Assembly (NCBI RefSeq): GCF_009467805.1
Contig: NZ_WIAY01000004.1
Location: 62,001-126,000 of the forward strand
DNA: 64,000 bases
Reading direction: 5' to 3'
From: Stenotrophomonas nematodicola
Lineage (GTDB): Bacteria; Pseudomonadota; Gammaproteobacteria; Xanthomonadales; Xanthomonadaceae
Shown: in pieces, positions 10,801 through 18,873 of the stretch
How positions within the stretch are numbered: the stretch's first letter is position 1
How the letters are laid out: each line of letters begins with the position of its first letter
Notes under the pieces: generated by a model
Told to the model about the DNA's origin: nothing
The model's input: the letters and a program-made list of their open reading frames with translations, nothing else
Databases searched by the model: none
Program-made: the position numbers and the translations under genes

Positions 10801-10975
10801 ACTGCGACGCCCGCTGGGCATCGCCATGATCGGCGGCCTGTTGTTCTCGCAGAGCCTGACCCTGCTCAGCACGCCGGCGCTGTACGTGATCTTCTCGTGC
10901 CTGCGCGAGCGCTGGGTCGCGCGCCGCGAACGCCGCCGCGAGAAGAAGCTGCTCAAGCGGGCCAGACCCGCCTGA
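7853..10975 (+). CDS. smeK: RND multidrug efflux pump, second permease
   Basis: A 1040-residue RND permease of the MdtC/SmeK type, 34 bases after the first permease, with a strong ribosome site (GGAGGGG) before the ATG. It shares the FIRRPIGTALLAIGL start, D401-D402 in the helix-4 relay, and IVKKNAIMMIDFAVV in helix 10. The two permeases are clearly related but not recent copies. In Stenotrophomonas this three-gene layout has been linked to aminoglycoside and other drug export and to envelope stress; that is family knowledge, not shown here. No regulator gene adjoins the operon. Confidence 0.88.
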   Translation: MNISGPFIRRPIGTALLAIGLFVVGLFCYLKLGVSALPNIQIPVIFVHASQSGADATTMASTVTAPLERHLGQLPGVDQMRSSSSEGSSLVFMIFQSGVDIDSAALDVQTAINSAQSDLPSGLGSPMFQKANPNDDPVIAIALTSQTQSADELYNVADTLLAQRLRQIGGVSSVDIAGASTPAVRVDVNLRLLNALNLTPDDLRNAVRAANVTSPTGFLTDGNTTTAIIANDSVARAADFANLVIKTQDDGRVIRLKDVANVYDGQQDAYQAAWFDHKPAVVMYVFTRAGANIVETVDRVKAQIPMLRDYLQPGTTMTPYFDRTPTIRSSLHEVQITLLISLAMVILTMALFLRRLAPTLIAAVTVPLSLAGAALVMYVFGFTLNNLSLLALVIAIGFVVDDAIVVIENVMRHLDEGMPRMQAALTGAHEIGFTIVSITASLVAVFIPLLFASGMVGAFFREFTITLVAAIVVSMIVSLTLTPALCSRFLSAHAAPETPSRVGRFLDGMHDRMLRLYTVCLDFSLRHALLLALTPILLIVATVMLGGAVKKGSFPAQDTGLIWGRANSSATVSFEDMVNRQRRITDMLMADPAVKTVGVRLGSGRQGSSAQFNIELKTRKEGRKETTAVALARLSAKADRYPDLQLRLRAIQDLPSDGGGGNSQGAQYRVSLQGNDLAQLQEWLPKVQAALKKNPKLRDVGTDVDTAGLRQNIQIDRAKAARLGVSVGAIDGALYGAFGQRQISTIYSDINQYSVVVNALPEQTATPRALDEIHVRAGNGEMIPLTAVAHQVPGLAPPQITHQNQYTTMDLSYNLAPGVSTGEGEAIVKATVDGLRLPGDIRISDGGGFNVQLNPNSMLILVLAAIITVYLVLGMLYESLVHPVTILSTLPAAGVGALLALFVTNTELSVISMIALVLLIGIVKKNAIMMIDFAVVAQRERGMSPRDAVREASIVRFRPIMMTTMVAILAAVPLAIGLGEGSELRRPLGIAMIGGLLFSQSLTLLSTPALYVIFSCLRERWVARRERRREKKLLKRARPA

Positions 10976-10977
10976 CC

Positions 10978-11002
10978 CGCTGCCGGCCTCGGGCCGGCAG
11001 CG
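10978..11002 (+). terminator. GC-rich hairpin after the RND operon
   Basis: CGCTGCCGGCC and GGCCGGCAGCG form a perfect 11-bp stem around TCG, beginning 3 bases after the stop of the second permease. There is no T-run, so termination would be weak or of the U-less type; it may instead be a palindromic repeat protecting the 3' end. Confidence 0.45.
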
Positions 11003-11192
11003 CTGCATGAACCCTGGTGGTTTGACGCCGGGGTAGCCAAACAACAACAATTCGCCTCCAGCCACGGTCCTGCATCCCTCGGCGATGCACCCGCTGCCCC
11101 TCTGCGGCCAGCCTGCGCGATCCAGCCATCGACCCCTCTCCTGCCATCCCATGATCGCGGACGGTCCTGTGCTGTCCGCCAAGGAAAAAACG

Positions 11193-13262
11193 ATGCTGTC
11201 CGCTCCCCTGCCCCGTCTGGCCGCCCTGGCCGTGGCCCTGTCCGCTGCCTGCGCCGCCCACGCGCAATCCACTCCCGACAGCGCTCCGCGCGTACGCTCG
11301 GCCACCGACCTGGACGCGATCAGGGTCACCGCCGAGCGCACCCACACCGCCACCGGCGCACTGGGCGACCGCCCCGTGCGCGATACCCCCTTTGCGATCT
11401 CGGTTGTGGGCCGCGACGACCTCGAGAAGCGTCAGGTTGTCGCGCTCGGCGAAGCTTTCCTGACCGATCCGTCCGTGGTCACCCAGGTCAGCGCCTATGC
11501 CAGCGGCTGGAGCTCGCCGGTCCGCAACCGTGGCATCGACCTCAGCTACGACAGCTACCGGGTCAACGGCCTGCAGGTCTCGTCGTGGGGCACGGAGTGG
11601 CCGCTGGAAGTGATGGACCAGGTCGAACTGCTCAAGGGTCCGGGCGGTTTCATGTACGGCTTCGGCCAGCCAGGCGGCATCGTCAACTATGTGACCAAAA
11701 AGCCCACCGATACCCCGACCTTCGCCGCCCAGTTGGGGTGGCGTGAGCAGGGCATCGTCAGCGGGCAGATCGATATCGGCGGCCGCGGTGGCAACGACGA
11801 CATGTTCGGCTATCGCTTCAATGCCTACCAGGAGAAGGGCGAAACCTTCAACGGTGGCGAGGTGGACCGCAAGGTCGGTGCAGTGTCGCTGGATGCCCGC
11901 CTGAGCGACCGGCTCACCTGGACCTTCGACGGCGTGTTCCAGCAGCGCGACCTCGGCAACGAATCGCCGCAGTACTACTTCATCGGCTTGACCACCCTGC
12001 CGCGCCCGATCGCCGGCGACGTCGACAACAGCATCGACGGGACCTACTACGACACCCGCTCCAGCCTGCTGTCGACCGGCCTGGACTGGCAGATCAACAG
12101 CGACTGGAAGGCCAGCCTGAATTACGGCGTGACCACCTCCTGGAACGACGTCAACAAGGTCTTCGCCTACATCGACGACGTGAACGGTGACTACAACGTC
12201 AACACCTACGAGCTTGGCGGCAGGAGCGAGTGGAAACAGGCCCAGGCGATCGTGCAGGGCCGCTTCCGCACGGGACCGCTGTCGCACCAGCTGGTGGCCG
12301 GTATGTCGCACCAGACCAGCCTGGGCTGGGATCGCCCGTACGAATGGAACACCATTGGCCGCGGCAACCTCTACCAGCGCCCCACCCTGCGCCATGACCC
12401 GGTCGGCTCGCGCGTGCTGACCCGCGGCAGCGAAACCGTGCAGCAGGCCGTGTTCGTCAGCGACACCGTGGCACTCGGCCGCGGCTGGTCGGTGCTGGCC
12501 GGTGCGCGCTACAACGACTTCCACAACAAGGGCGCCTACCACACCTACCCGGTCACCCCGACCTACGCGGTGATGTACAAGCCGGCCGACGCCGTCACCC
12601 TGTACGCCAGCTACGTGGAATCGCTGGAAGCAGGCAGCCGGGTCGGTTCGGACTACATCAACGCCGGCGAGGTGCTCGACCCCACCCTCAGCAGGCAGTT
12701 CGAGATCGGCGCCAAGATCGAGACCCCGCGCTGGAACGCAAACGCAGCGGCCTTCCGCCTTGAGCGCGGCGCCACCATCGACCGGCTCACCGGCGCCGGC
12801 AAGCAGCTGGTGCAGGACGGCGTCACCCTGTACGAAGGGGTGGAAGTGAGCGGCACCGTGCGCCTGAGCGATGCCCTCACCGTCGGCGGCGGCGTCACGT
12901 GGCTCGACCCGATCTACGACAGGCTCTCGCCCGACAATGCCGCCAACCAAGGCAACCGTGCCAGTGGTGCGGCACGCTGGAACGGCGTCGTGCACGCCGA
13001 CTACAGCGTGCCGCAGATCGATGGCCTGAGCCTGTACGCACTGGCCCGCTACTACGGCGATGTCTACTACAACGTCGAGAACACCTTGAAGCTGCCCGAC
13101 TACACCCTGTTCAATGCCGGTATCGGCTACCGCATGCAGGCCAACGGACATCCGGTCACCTGGCGCGCGGGCGTGGAAAACCTGACCAACAGGACGTACT
13201 GGTCCAACGCCGGTGTCGGGTTGCCGCGCAGCGTCGCCGTCAGCGTGCGGTTCGATCTGTAA
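11193..13262 (+). CDS. TonB-dependent siderophore receptor
   Basis: A 689-residue outer-membrane gated channel. It has a signal peptide (MLSAPLPRLAALAVALSAAC... ending AHA), a TonB-box-like LDAIRVTAERT, a plug domain (DTPFAISVVGRDDLEKRQV to GGIVNYVTKKPT, about 60-170) and a long beta-barrel ending in VAVSVRFDL. The sequence best fits the FhuA/FpvA-like siderophore group, so it probably imports a ferric chelate; the ligand is unknown. The ATG at 11193 is preferred over one 36 codons upstream because AAGGA lies just before it and the signal peptide then begins correctly. I could not find a convincing Fur box upstream. Confidence 0.85.
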   Translation: MLSAPLPRLAALAVALSAACAAHAQSTPDSAPRVRSATDLDAIRVTAERTHTATGALGDRPVRDTPFAISVVGRDDLEKRQVVALGEAFLTDPSVVTQVSAYASGWSSPVRNRGIDLSYDSYRVNGLQVSSWGTEWPLEVMDQVELLKGPGGFMYGFGQPGGIVNYVTKKPTDTPTFAAQLGWREQGIVSGQIDIGGRGGNDDMFGYRFNAYQEKGETFNGGEVDRKVGAVSLDARLSDRLTWTFDGVFQQRDLGNESPQYYFIGLTTLPRPIAGDVDNSIDGTYYDTRSSLLSTGLDWQINSDWKASLNYGVTTSWNDVNKVFAYIDDVNGDYNVNTYELGGRSEWKQAQAIVQGRFRTGPLSHQLVAGMSHQTSLGWDRPYEWNTIGRGNLYQRPTLRHDPVGSRVLTRGSETVQQAVFVSDTVALGRGWSVLAGARYNDFHNKGAYHTYPVTPTYAVMYKPADAVTLYASYVESLEAGSRVGSDYINAGEVLDPTLSRQFEIGAKIETPRWNANAAAFRLERGATIDRLTGAGKQLVQDGVTLYEGVEVSGTVRLSDALTVGGGVTWLDPIYDRLSPDNAANQGNRASGAARWNGVVHADYSVPQIDGLSLYALARYYGDVYYNVENTLKLPDYTLFNAGIGYRMQANGHPVTWRAGVENLTNRTYWSNAGVGLPRSVAVSVRFDL

Positions 13263-13341
13263 TCGAAGGGCGTGACGGCGCCGGGATGCAGCATTCACTG
13301 CAATGACGCAATAATGAGGCGCCCCCGCGCCACGAGTCCGC

Positions 13342-15519
13342 ATGTCCGTCCGAGAATCCCGCCTCAGCCGCCTCTGGGCCCATGAGAAAGCCAGCTATGG
13401 GCTGCGGGTATTCATCGCGCTGTCGGCGGCGATGGGGCTCTGCTGGTCTCTGGACCAGCTGCCCGCGCTGCCCGGCGTGTTCCTGGGCATCATCGCCAGC
13501 GCCATTGCCGAAACCGACGACAACTGGTGGGGCCGCACCAAATCGGTCGCGCTCTCGCTGCTCTGCTTCGTCATCGCCGCCGCCGCGGTGGTGGAACTGT
13601 TCCCGTGGCCGTGGCTGTTCATCACTGCCCTGGCCATCTCCACCTTCGGGCTGACCCTGCTCGGCGCACTGGGGGAGCGCTACGCCTCCATCGCGCAGGC
13701 CACCGTCACCCTGGCCATCTACACCATGATCGGCCTGGAACAGCATGGCGCCAGCGACCGTGCCCAGGCCATCGCCGCCGTCAGCCACCTGCTCGCCGGT
13801 GCCCTCTGGTATGGCCTGCTGTCCATCCTGTGGACCGCCCTGTTCGCCAACCGTCCGGTGCGCGAACGCCTGGCCCGCCTGTTCGTCGAACTCGGCCGCT
13901 ACCTGCAGCTCAAGGCCGACCTGTTCGAACCCGTGCGCGATGCCGACCTGCAGCAGCGCCAGCTTGCCCTGGCCGAACAGAACCGGCGCGTGGTCGAAGC
14001 GCTGAACATCGCCAAGGTCGCCATCCTTGCGCGGTTTGGCCGCTCCGGCCGGCCCGGCGTGCAGTCGGGACTGTACCTGCGCCTGTACTACATGGCGCAG
14101 GATTTCCACGAGCGCGCCAGCTCCTCCCACTACCCCTATGGCGCGCTCACCGACGCCTTCTTCCACAGCGATGTCCTATACCGCTGCCAGCGCCTGCTGG
14201 CGCTGCAGGGCGAAGCCTGCGCCCAGCTTGGCCAGGCCATCCGCATGCGCCGCCCGTTCGAGTATGGCGAGCGGACCCGCCAGGCCAATGCCGACCTCAC
14301 CGATTCGCTTGCCTGGCTGCGGGCGCAGCACAACCCTCAGTGGCAGCGCCTGCTGTCCTCGCTGGACCTGCTTGGCCACAACCTGCAGAGCATCGAGCGC
14401 CGGCTGTCGGAAGCGGCGCAGTCCGAATCCACGCTGGACAACGTCGACACCCGCCTGCGCGACACCAACCCGCATACGTTGCGCGAAATGCTCGTGCGCA
14501 TCCGCCAGCAGCTCACGCCGGGGTCGGTGCTGTTCCGTCACGGCCTGCGCATGGCCCTGGCGCTGGTGGTGGGCTTTGCCGCCATCCGCCTGTTCAACGC
14601 GCAGAACGGCTCGTGGGTGCTGCTCACCATCGTGTTCGTGTGCCGCCCGCATTTCGGCGCGACCCGCCAGCGGCTGGCCCAGCGTATCGCCGGCACACTG
14701 ATCGGGCTGGTGCTGACCTGGGCGCTGATGCAGCTTTTCCAGGACCTGCGCATCGAACTGCTGATCGCCCTGCTGTCGGCGCTGCTGTTCTTCTTTACCC
14801 GCAGCGATCGCTACCTGGTGGCCTCGGCGGCGATCACCGTCATGGCCCTGACCTGCTTCAACCTGATTGGCGACGGCTTCCTGCTGATCTGGCCGCGCCT
14901 GGTGGATACCCTGATCGGCTGCGGCATTGCCGCGGCGGCCGCGTTCCTGATCCTGCCCGACTGGCAGGGCCGGCGCCTCAACGAAGTGATGGCGCGGGTG
15001 CTGTCCAACTGCGCACGCTACCTGCATGCCGTGCTCGGCCAGTACGGCAGTGGCATGCAGGACGACCTGGCGTACCGGATCGCACGGCGTGACATGCACA
15101 ACGCCGATGCCGCCCTGTCCACCGCGCTGTCGAACATGCTGCGCGAGCCCGGCCACGTCCGCCGCAACCTGGATGCGGGTTTCCGCTTCCTGGCGCTGTC
15201 CAACACCCTGCTCGGCCATCTCTCGGCGCTGGGCGCGCACCGCGCGCAGTTGGACAGCTACGGGCAGGACCCGCTGGCCCTGGCCGGCGGCGAGCGCGTG
15301 GAGCAGGCCATGCAGCAGATCGCTGCCGCGCTCGAGCAGCGCCAGCCGGTGGCCGAGAACGACAACGACGGCGACCGCGCCCTGGCCGAACAGCTGGAGC
15401 AGATCGGCGAGGAGATGCCGCCCAAGCTGCAGCTCATCCGCACCCAGATGGGATTGATGCTGCGCCTGCTCCCCAAGCTGCGTGGCGCCGCCAACGAGGC
15501 CGAACGCACGCTGCGCTGA
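13342..15519 (+). CDS. yccS: YccS/FUSC-family inner-membrane protein
   Basis: A 725-residue membrane protein with two blocks of about five or six helices each (about 20-165 and 395-530), each followed by a soluble helical region. This is the layout of the YccS/YhfK and aromatic-acid exporter (FUSC) family. Landmarks are LPALPGVFLGIIASAIAETD near the start, GERYASIAQATVTLAIYTM, and FVCRPHFGATRQRLAQRIAG in the second block. The family is thought to export organic acids or other small molecules, but YccS itself has no settled function. The C-terminal tail (about 540-725) is charged and helical. Confidence 0.82.
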   Translation: MSVRESRLSRLWAHEKASYGLRVFIALSAAMGLCWSLDQLPALPGVFLGIIASAIAETDDNWWGRTKSVALSLLCFVIAAAAVVELFPWPWLFITALAISTFGLTLLGALGERYASIAQATVTLAIYTMIGLEQHGASDRAQAIAAVSHLLAGALWYGLLSILWTALFANRPVRERLARLFVELGRYLQLKADLFEPVRDADLQQRQLALAEQNRRVVEALNIAKVAILARFGRSGRPGVQSGLYLRLYYMAQDFHERASSSHYPYGALTDAFFHSDVLYRCQRLLALQGEACAQLGQAIRMRRPFEYGERTRQANADLTDSLAWLRAQHNPQWQRLLSSLDLLGHNLQSIERRLSEAAQSESTLDNVDTRLRDTNPHTLREMLVRIRQQLTPGSVLFRHGLRMALALVVGFAAIRLFNAQNGSWVLLTIVFVCRPHFGATRQRLAQRIAGTLIGLVLTWALMQLFQDLRIELLIALLSALLFFFTRSDRYLVASAAITVMALTCFNLIGDGFLLIWPRLVDTLIGCGIAAAAAFLILPDWQGRRLNEVMARVLSNCARYLHAVLGQYGSGMQDDLAYRIARRDMHNADAALSTALSNMLREPGHVRRNLDAGFRFLALSNTLLGHLSALGAHRAQLDSYGQDPLALAGGERVEQAMQQIAAALEQRQPVAENDNDGDRALAEQLEQIGEEMPPKLQLIRTQMGLMLRLLPKLRGAANEAERTLR

Positions 15520-15605
15520 GCGCGGCGGCGGCACATGGACCGGCGCCGTGCCGATGTCATGGCTGCGCCGTGGAATGGTAGTCTGCCGGTTCGCAAGGAG
15601 TCCCC

Positions 15606-17495
15606 ATGTCCGGCCATAGCCAGTTCGCCCTGCTCCGGCAGCGTCGTTTCCTGCCGTTCTTCATCGTCCAGTCGCTGGGCGCATTCAACGACAACGTGTA
15701 CCGGCAGGCCATCATCGGCCTGTTGTTCTACCTCGGCGTCAGCCAGGCCGAACAGTCGCTGTACACCACGCTGGCGCCGGCCATCTTCATCCTGCCCTAC
15801 TTCCTGTTCTCGGCGCTGGCCGGCCAGATCGCGGAAAAGCTGGAGAAGTCGCGCCTGATCGTGATCACCACCACGATGGAGATCGCGATCATGTCGCTGG
15901 CGGCGGTCGGGTTCCTGACCCAGAGCATGCCGGTGCTGCTGGTGGCGCTGTTCTGCACCGGCCTGCAGTCCACGCTGTTCGGGCCGGTGAAGTACTCGGT
16001 GCTGCCGTCCGTGCTCAGGCCCGAGGAGCTCACCGGTGGCAACGGGCTGGTCGAGATGGGCACCTCGATGTCGATCCTGACCGGCATGATCAGCGGCGGC
16101 ATCATCTTCACCCTGGCCGGCAGCTACGGGCCGGTAGTGGCGGCCACCGCGGTGATCGCGCTGGCGGTGGCAGGAAACGTCACCGCACGGATGATCCCCA
16201 AGGTCGATGCCGGCGCTCCCGACCTCAGGATCAACTGGAACCCACTGCCCGAATCACTGGCCGTGCTGCGTCTGGCCAGGAAGCAGAAGGCCGTGCGCAA
16301 CGCCATTCTCGGGGTGTCGTGGTTCTGGTTCGTGGGCACCATGCTCACTTCGCAACTGCCCACCTACGCGGTGGTCAACCTGGGCGGCGAGCCCACCCTG
16401 TACATCTTCGCGCTGGCACTGTTCTCGGTGGGCACCGGCGCAGGCTCGCTGCTGTGCGAGAAGCTGTCCGGCCGCACAGTGGAGATCGGCCTGGTGCCGC
16501 TCGGCGCGTTCGGCATGACCGCTTTCATGCTCGACCTGTACTTCGCCCGTGCCGGCACCGCCACGGCGGCGGGCCTCGGGGTGGCCGAGTTCGCCGCGCA
16601 ACCGGGCAGTGTGCGCATCATCATCGACCTGATCGGCATCGGCCTGTTCACCGGTTTCTTTGTGGTGCCGCTGTTCGCCCTGATCCAGAGCCGCACGCCG
16701 AAGTCGGAGATGTCGCGCGTGTTCGCGGCGCTGAACATCCAGAACTCCGGGTTCATCGTGGCGGCGGCGATGATCGCGCTGGTCACGCAGAAGTTCCTGC
16801 ACTGGACCATTCCGCAACTGTTCCTGGCCCTGGCAATCGCCAATGCCGTGGTGGCGATCTACATCTTCACCATCGTCCCCGAATTCCTGATGCGCTTCCT
16901 CAGCTGGGTCATGGTGCGCACCCTGTACCGGCTGCGCCTGCACGGCATCGAGGCCAACGTCCCCGACGACGGCGCGGCACTGATCGTGTGCAACCACGTC
17001 AGCTACATGGACGCGCTGATCCTGTCGGCGACGATTCCGCGTCCGGTGCGTTTCGTCATGTACTACAGGATCTTCAACATTCCGGTCATGCGCTGGATCT
17101 TCCGGACCGCCAAAGCGATTCCGATTGCCGGCGCCCGCGAAGATCCCGCGCTGATGCAGGCGGCCTTCGACGAGGTGGACAACGCGCTGGCCGGGGGCGA
17201 GCTGGTCTGCATCTTCCCCGAAGGGGCGCTGACCCGGGACGGGGAGATGGCCGCGTTCAAATCCGGCGTCGAGAAGATCCTCGAACGGCGCCCGGTGCCG
17301 GTGGTGCCGATGGCGTTGCGGGGCATGTGGGCCAGCATGTGGAGCCGTCGCGACACGCGGCTTGGCCGGATGCGGGTGCCGCGCCGGTTCCGCGCCCATG
17401 TCGAGGTCGTTGCCGGCCCCCCGGTAGACGGCGCCAGCGCCAGCGCCGAACAGCTGGAAGCGCAGGTGCGTGTCCTGCGCGCCAACCAGGGCTGA
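15606..17495 (+). CDS. MFS lysophospholipid transporter (LplT-like) fused to PlsC-type acyltransferase
   Basis: A 629-residue two-part protein. Residues 1 to about 430 are a 12-helix MFS domain of the LplT type (start FALLRQRRFLPFFIVQSLGA, then FNDNVYRQA). Residues 440-629 are a 1-acylglycerol-3-phosphate acyltransferase domain with the catalytic NHxxxxD box (NHVSYMDA, H464/D469) and the FPEG box (537-540). This suggests flipping of lysophospholipids into the inner leaflet and re-acylation by one polypeptide. In longer relatives an acyl-ACP synthetase (Aas) domain follows; here it is absent. AAGGAG sits 5 bases before the ATG. Confidence 0.9.
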   Translation: MSGHSQFALLRQRRFLPFFIVQSLGAFNDNVYRQAIIGLLFYLGVSQAEQSLYTTLAPAIFILPYFLFSALAGQIAEKLEKSRLIVITTTMEIAIMSLAAVGFLTQSMPVLLVALFCTGLQSTLFGPVKYSVLPSVLRPEELTGGNGLVEMGTSMSILTGMISGGIIFTLAGSYGPVVAATAVIALAVAGNVTARMIPKVDAGAPDLRINWNPLPESLAVLRLARKQKAVRNAILGVSWFWFVGTMLTSQLPTYAVVNLGGEPTLYIFALALFSVGTGAGSLLCEKLSGRTVEIGLVPLGAFGMTAFMLDLYFARAGTATAAGLGVAEFAAQPGSVRIIIDLIGIGLFTGFFVVPLFALIQSRTPKSEMSRVFAALNIQNSGFIVAAAMIALVTQKFLHWTIPQLFLALAIANAVVAIYIFTIVPEFLMRFLSWVMVRTLYRLRLHGIEANVPDDGAALIVCNHVSYMDALILSATIPRPVRFVMYYRIFNIPVMRWIFRTAKAIPIAGAREDPALMQAAFDEVDNALAGGELVCIFPEGALTRDGEMAAFKSGVEKILERRPVPVVPMALRGMWASMWSRRDTRLGRMRVPRRFRAHVEVVAGPPVDGASASAEQLEAQVRVLRANQG

Positions 17496-17648
17496 CGACC
17501 GGCCGCCGGGACGTGCGCAACGCGCCCGGATCGCGACGCAAATGCCGGCAAAATCCGCGAGCGTGCCGTCTGCGGCACGGCCCCGGTCGACGTGCCGCGC
17601 ATCGGCGTCGCTGTAAACGCATACATCGCGTCGCAACATCGGGTAGAT

Positions 17649-17668
17649 TACCCCCCTATAGGGGGTGT
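17649..17668. promoter_or_regulatory. CsoR/RcnR-like C-tract/G-tract palindrome upstream of CD225 genes
   Basis: TTACCCCCCTATAGGGGGTG contains the perfect 14-base palindrome CCCCCTATAGGGGG (17652-17665). Runs of C and G around TATA in this form resemble operators of the DUF156 family (CsoR, RcnR, FrmR, CstR). It lies about 55 bases before the first CD225 gene. A weak -10-like TAGATT (17644-17649) just before it would place the operator at the transcription start. No DUF156 regulator is encoded in this window. Confidence 0.4.
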
Positions 17669-17719
17669 CCGGACGGCATTTGGTGATGTTGCCGGACTAC
17701 CAAAGGAATGGAGTAGCAC

Positions 17720-18010
17720 TTGAACCACCCGCCACCACTGACCCCACCGGCCGTCGTGGTCCCCAACTATCTGGTCTGGGCGATCCTGACGACGCTGTTC
17801 TGCTGCCTGCCGTTGGGTGTGGTGTCGATCGTGTACGCCTCACAGGTGGACGGCCGTCGTGCGGTCGGCGATCTGGAAGGCGCCTACGACGCATCCCGCA
17901 AGGCGGGGTGGTGGGCATTGGCGTCCGCACTTGTCGCGCCGGTACTGCTGTTGTTGTGGTTCGGGCTGTTCGGCGGCATGGCCGCGCTGGGCGCTCTTTC
18001 CGACCTGTGA
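17720..18010 (+). CDS. CD225/dispanin-family small membrane protein, copy 1
   Basis: A 96-residue protein with a short Pro-rich N-terminus (NHPPPLTPPAV) and two hydrophobic segments (about 17-37 and 65-90). The core YLVWAILTTLFCCLPLGVVS, then IVYASQVDG, is the CD225 signature shared with eukaryotic IFITM proteins: a re-entrant, cysteine-containing first helix and a true second membrane helix. Its function in bacteria is not established. It starts with TTG, chosen because GGAATGGAG lies upstream and no ATG or GTG gives this N-terminus. It is a tandem paralogue of the next gene. Confidence 0.82.
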   Translation: MNHPPPLTPPAVVVPNYLVWAILTTLFCCLPLGVVSIVYASQVDGRRAVGDLEGAYDASRKAGWWALASALVAPVLLLLWFGLFGGMAALGALSDL

Positions 18011-18053
18011 TCCACCCTCGCTCAACCCACCCAAGAAAAATGGAGTTTCACCC

Positions 18054-18332
18054 ATGAATGCCACCTCACCCCAAGTACCCAACAACCTCGTCTGGGCCAT
18101 CCTGACCACGCTGTTCTGCTGCCTGCCGGCCGGCATTGTGTCGATCGTGTATGCCGCCCAGGTCAACGGCAAACTGGCCGCTGGCGACATCGCCGGTGCC
18201 CGTGAATCGTCGGACAAGGCCAAGAAGTGGGCCATGTGGTCGGCCATCATCGCCGTCGTCGGCATGGTGCTGTACTTCGGCTTCATCATGGCGATGGGCG
18301 GCCTGGGCGCGCTGAGCGGCTCGAGCTACTGA
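18054..18332 (+). CDS. CD225/dispanin-family small membrane protein, copy 2
   Basis: A 92-residue paralogue of the preceding gene, 43 bases downstream. The stretches NNLVWAILTTLFCCLPAGIV and SIVYAAQVNGKLAAGD align without gaps to copy 1, including the paired Cys in the first hydrophobic segment. The second segment (about 60-85) is richer in Gly/Met. The pair looks like a local duplication and is probably co-transcribed. A GGAG lies 10 bases before the ATG. The role is unknown; shaping of membrane curvature or fluidity is only an analogy to IFITM proteins. Confidence 0.85.
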   Translation: MNATSPQVPNNLVWAILTTLFCCLPAGIVSIVYAAQVNGKLAAGDIAGARESSDKAKKWAMWSAIIAVVGMVLYFGFIMAMGGLGALSGSSY

Positions 18333-18399
18333 TCGTGGTCGCAACGGCCCGGTTCCGTGCACCGCAGGGTGCCCGGACCGGGCCGTTCGTCTTTGCAGG

Positions 18400-18840
18400 A
18401 TGCCGTTTCCGATGTCCCCATCCCTTTCCCGGTCCCGCCTGACCCGCTGGGCGCCGCTGGCGATCTCCGCCAGCCTGGCCACCGGTGCGGCCGTCGTGCT
18501 GCGCCACGTCAGCCCGTACGCGAGCAACAGCCCGCTGCCCGGTTGCCCGCTGTACGCGTTGACCGGCCTGTACTGCCCGGGCTGCGGCAGTACCCGCTGC
18601 CTCTATTCGCTGGTGCACCTGGATTGGCAGGGCGCGATGGCAATGAATCCCCTGCTGGTGATTTCGCTGCCGTTCCTGCTGCTGATGCTGCTCAACGGTG
18701 CCGGTGTGCGCATGCGTGCGCTGGACCCGCTGATGCGCGTCCTCGCCAGCCCGATGTTCTGGCTGGTGCTGCTGATCGGCTATGCCGTGCTGCGCAACCT
18801 GCCGTGGGCACCGTTCACCGCGCTTGCGCCGATCAGCTAG
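18400..18840 (+). CDS. DUF2752 membrane protein
   Basis: A 146-residue protein with about three membrane helices (25-42, 84-105, 120-140). The family signature is clear: GCPLYALTGLYCPGCGSTRC, then a conserved LVHLDWQGAMAMNPL segment (about 48-85). The CPGCGSTR cysteines could bind metal or form a disulfide. The biochemical role of the family is not known. It follows the CD225 pair on the same strand after a gap of under 70 bases, so a joint membrane function is plausible. Two ATG starts four codons apart are possible (18400 or 18412). Confidence 0.82.
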   Translation: MPFPMSPSLSRSRLTRWAPLAISASLATGAAVVLRHVSPYASNSPLPGCPLYALTGLYCPGCGSTRCLYSLVHLDWQGAMAMNPLLVISLPFLLLMLLNGAGVRMRALDPLMRVLASPMFWLVLLIGYAVLRNLPWAPFTALAPIS

Positions 18841-18861
18841 CCGGGCAGAGCCCGGCGCTAC
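18839..18861 (-). repeat. SMAG-type GTAG-headed palindrome
   Basis: Read on the minus strand this is GTAG followed by GCCGGGC, TCT and GCCCGGC, a perfect 7-bp stem after the GTAG head, as in the short palindromic SMAG repeats of Stenotrophomonas. It lies between converging genes, so it may also serve as a bidirectional transcription end. Confidence 0.65.
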
Positions 18862-18873
18862 GGTGGGTACGGC

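Noticed and set aside
11003..11192. Fur box before the TonB-dependent receptor
   Set aside because: No stretch resembles GATAATGATAATCATTATC closely enough to claim.
5080..11353. Two very long minus-strand open frames opposite the RND genes (942 and 1085 codons)
   Set aside because: His/Gln/Asp-rich composition typical of antisense frames of GC-rich genes; they span two real genes and the intergenic region.
17565..17582. CGTGCCG-TCTG-CGGCACG hairpin after the LplT-PlsC gene
   Set aside because: Perfect short stem without T-run; could be a transcript end but not enough evidence.
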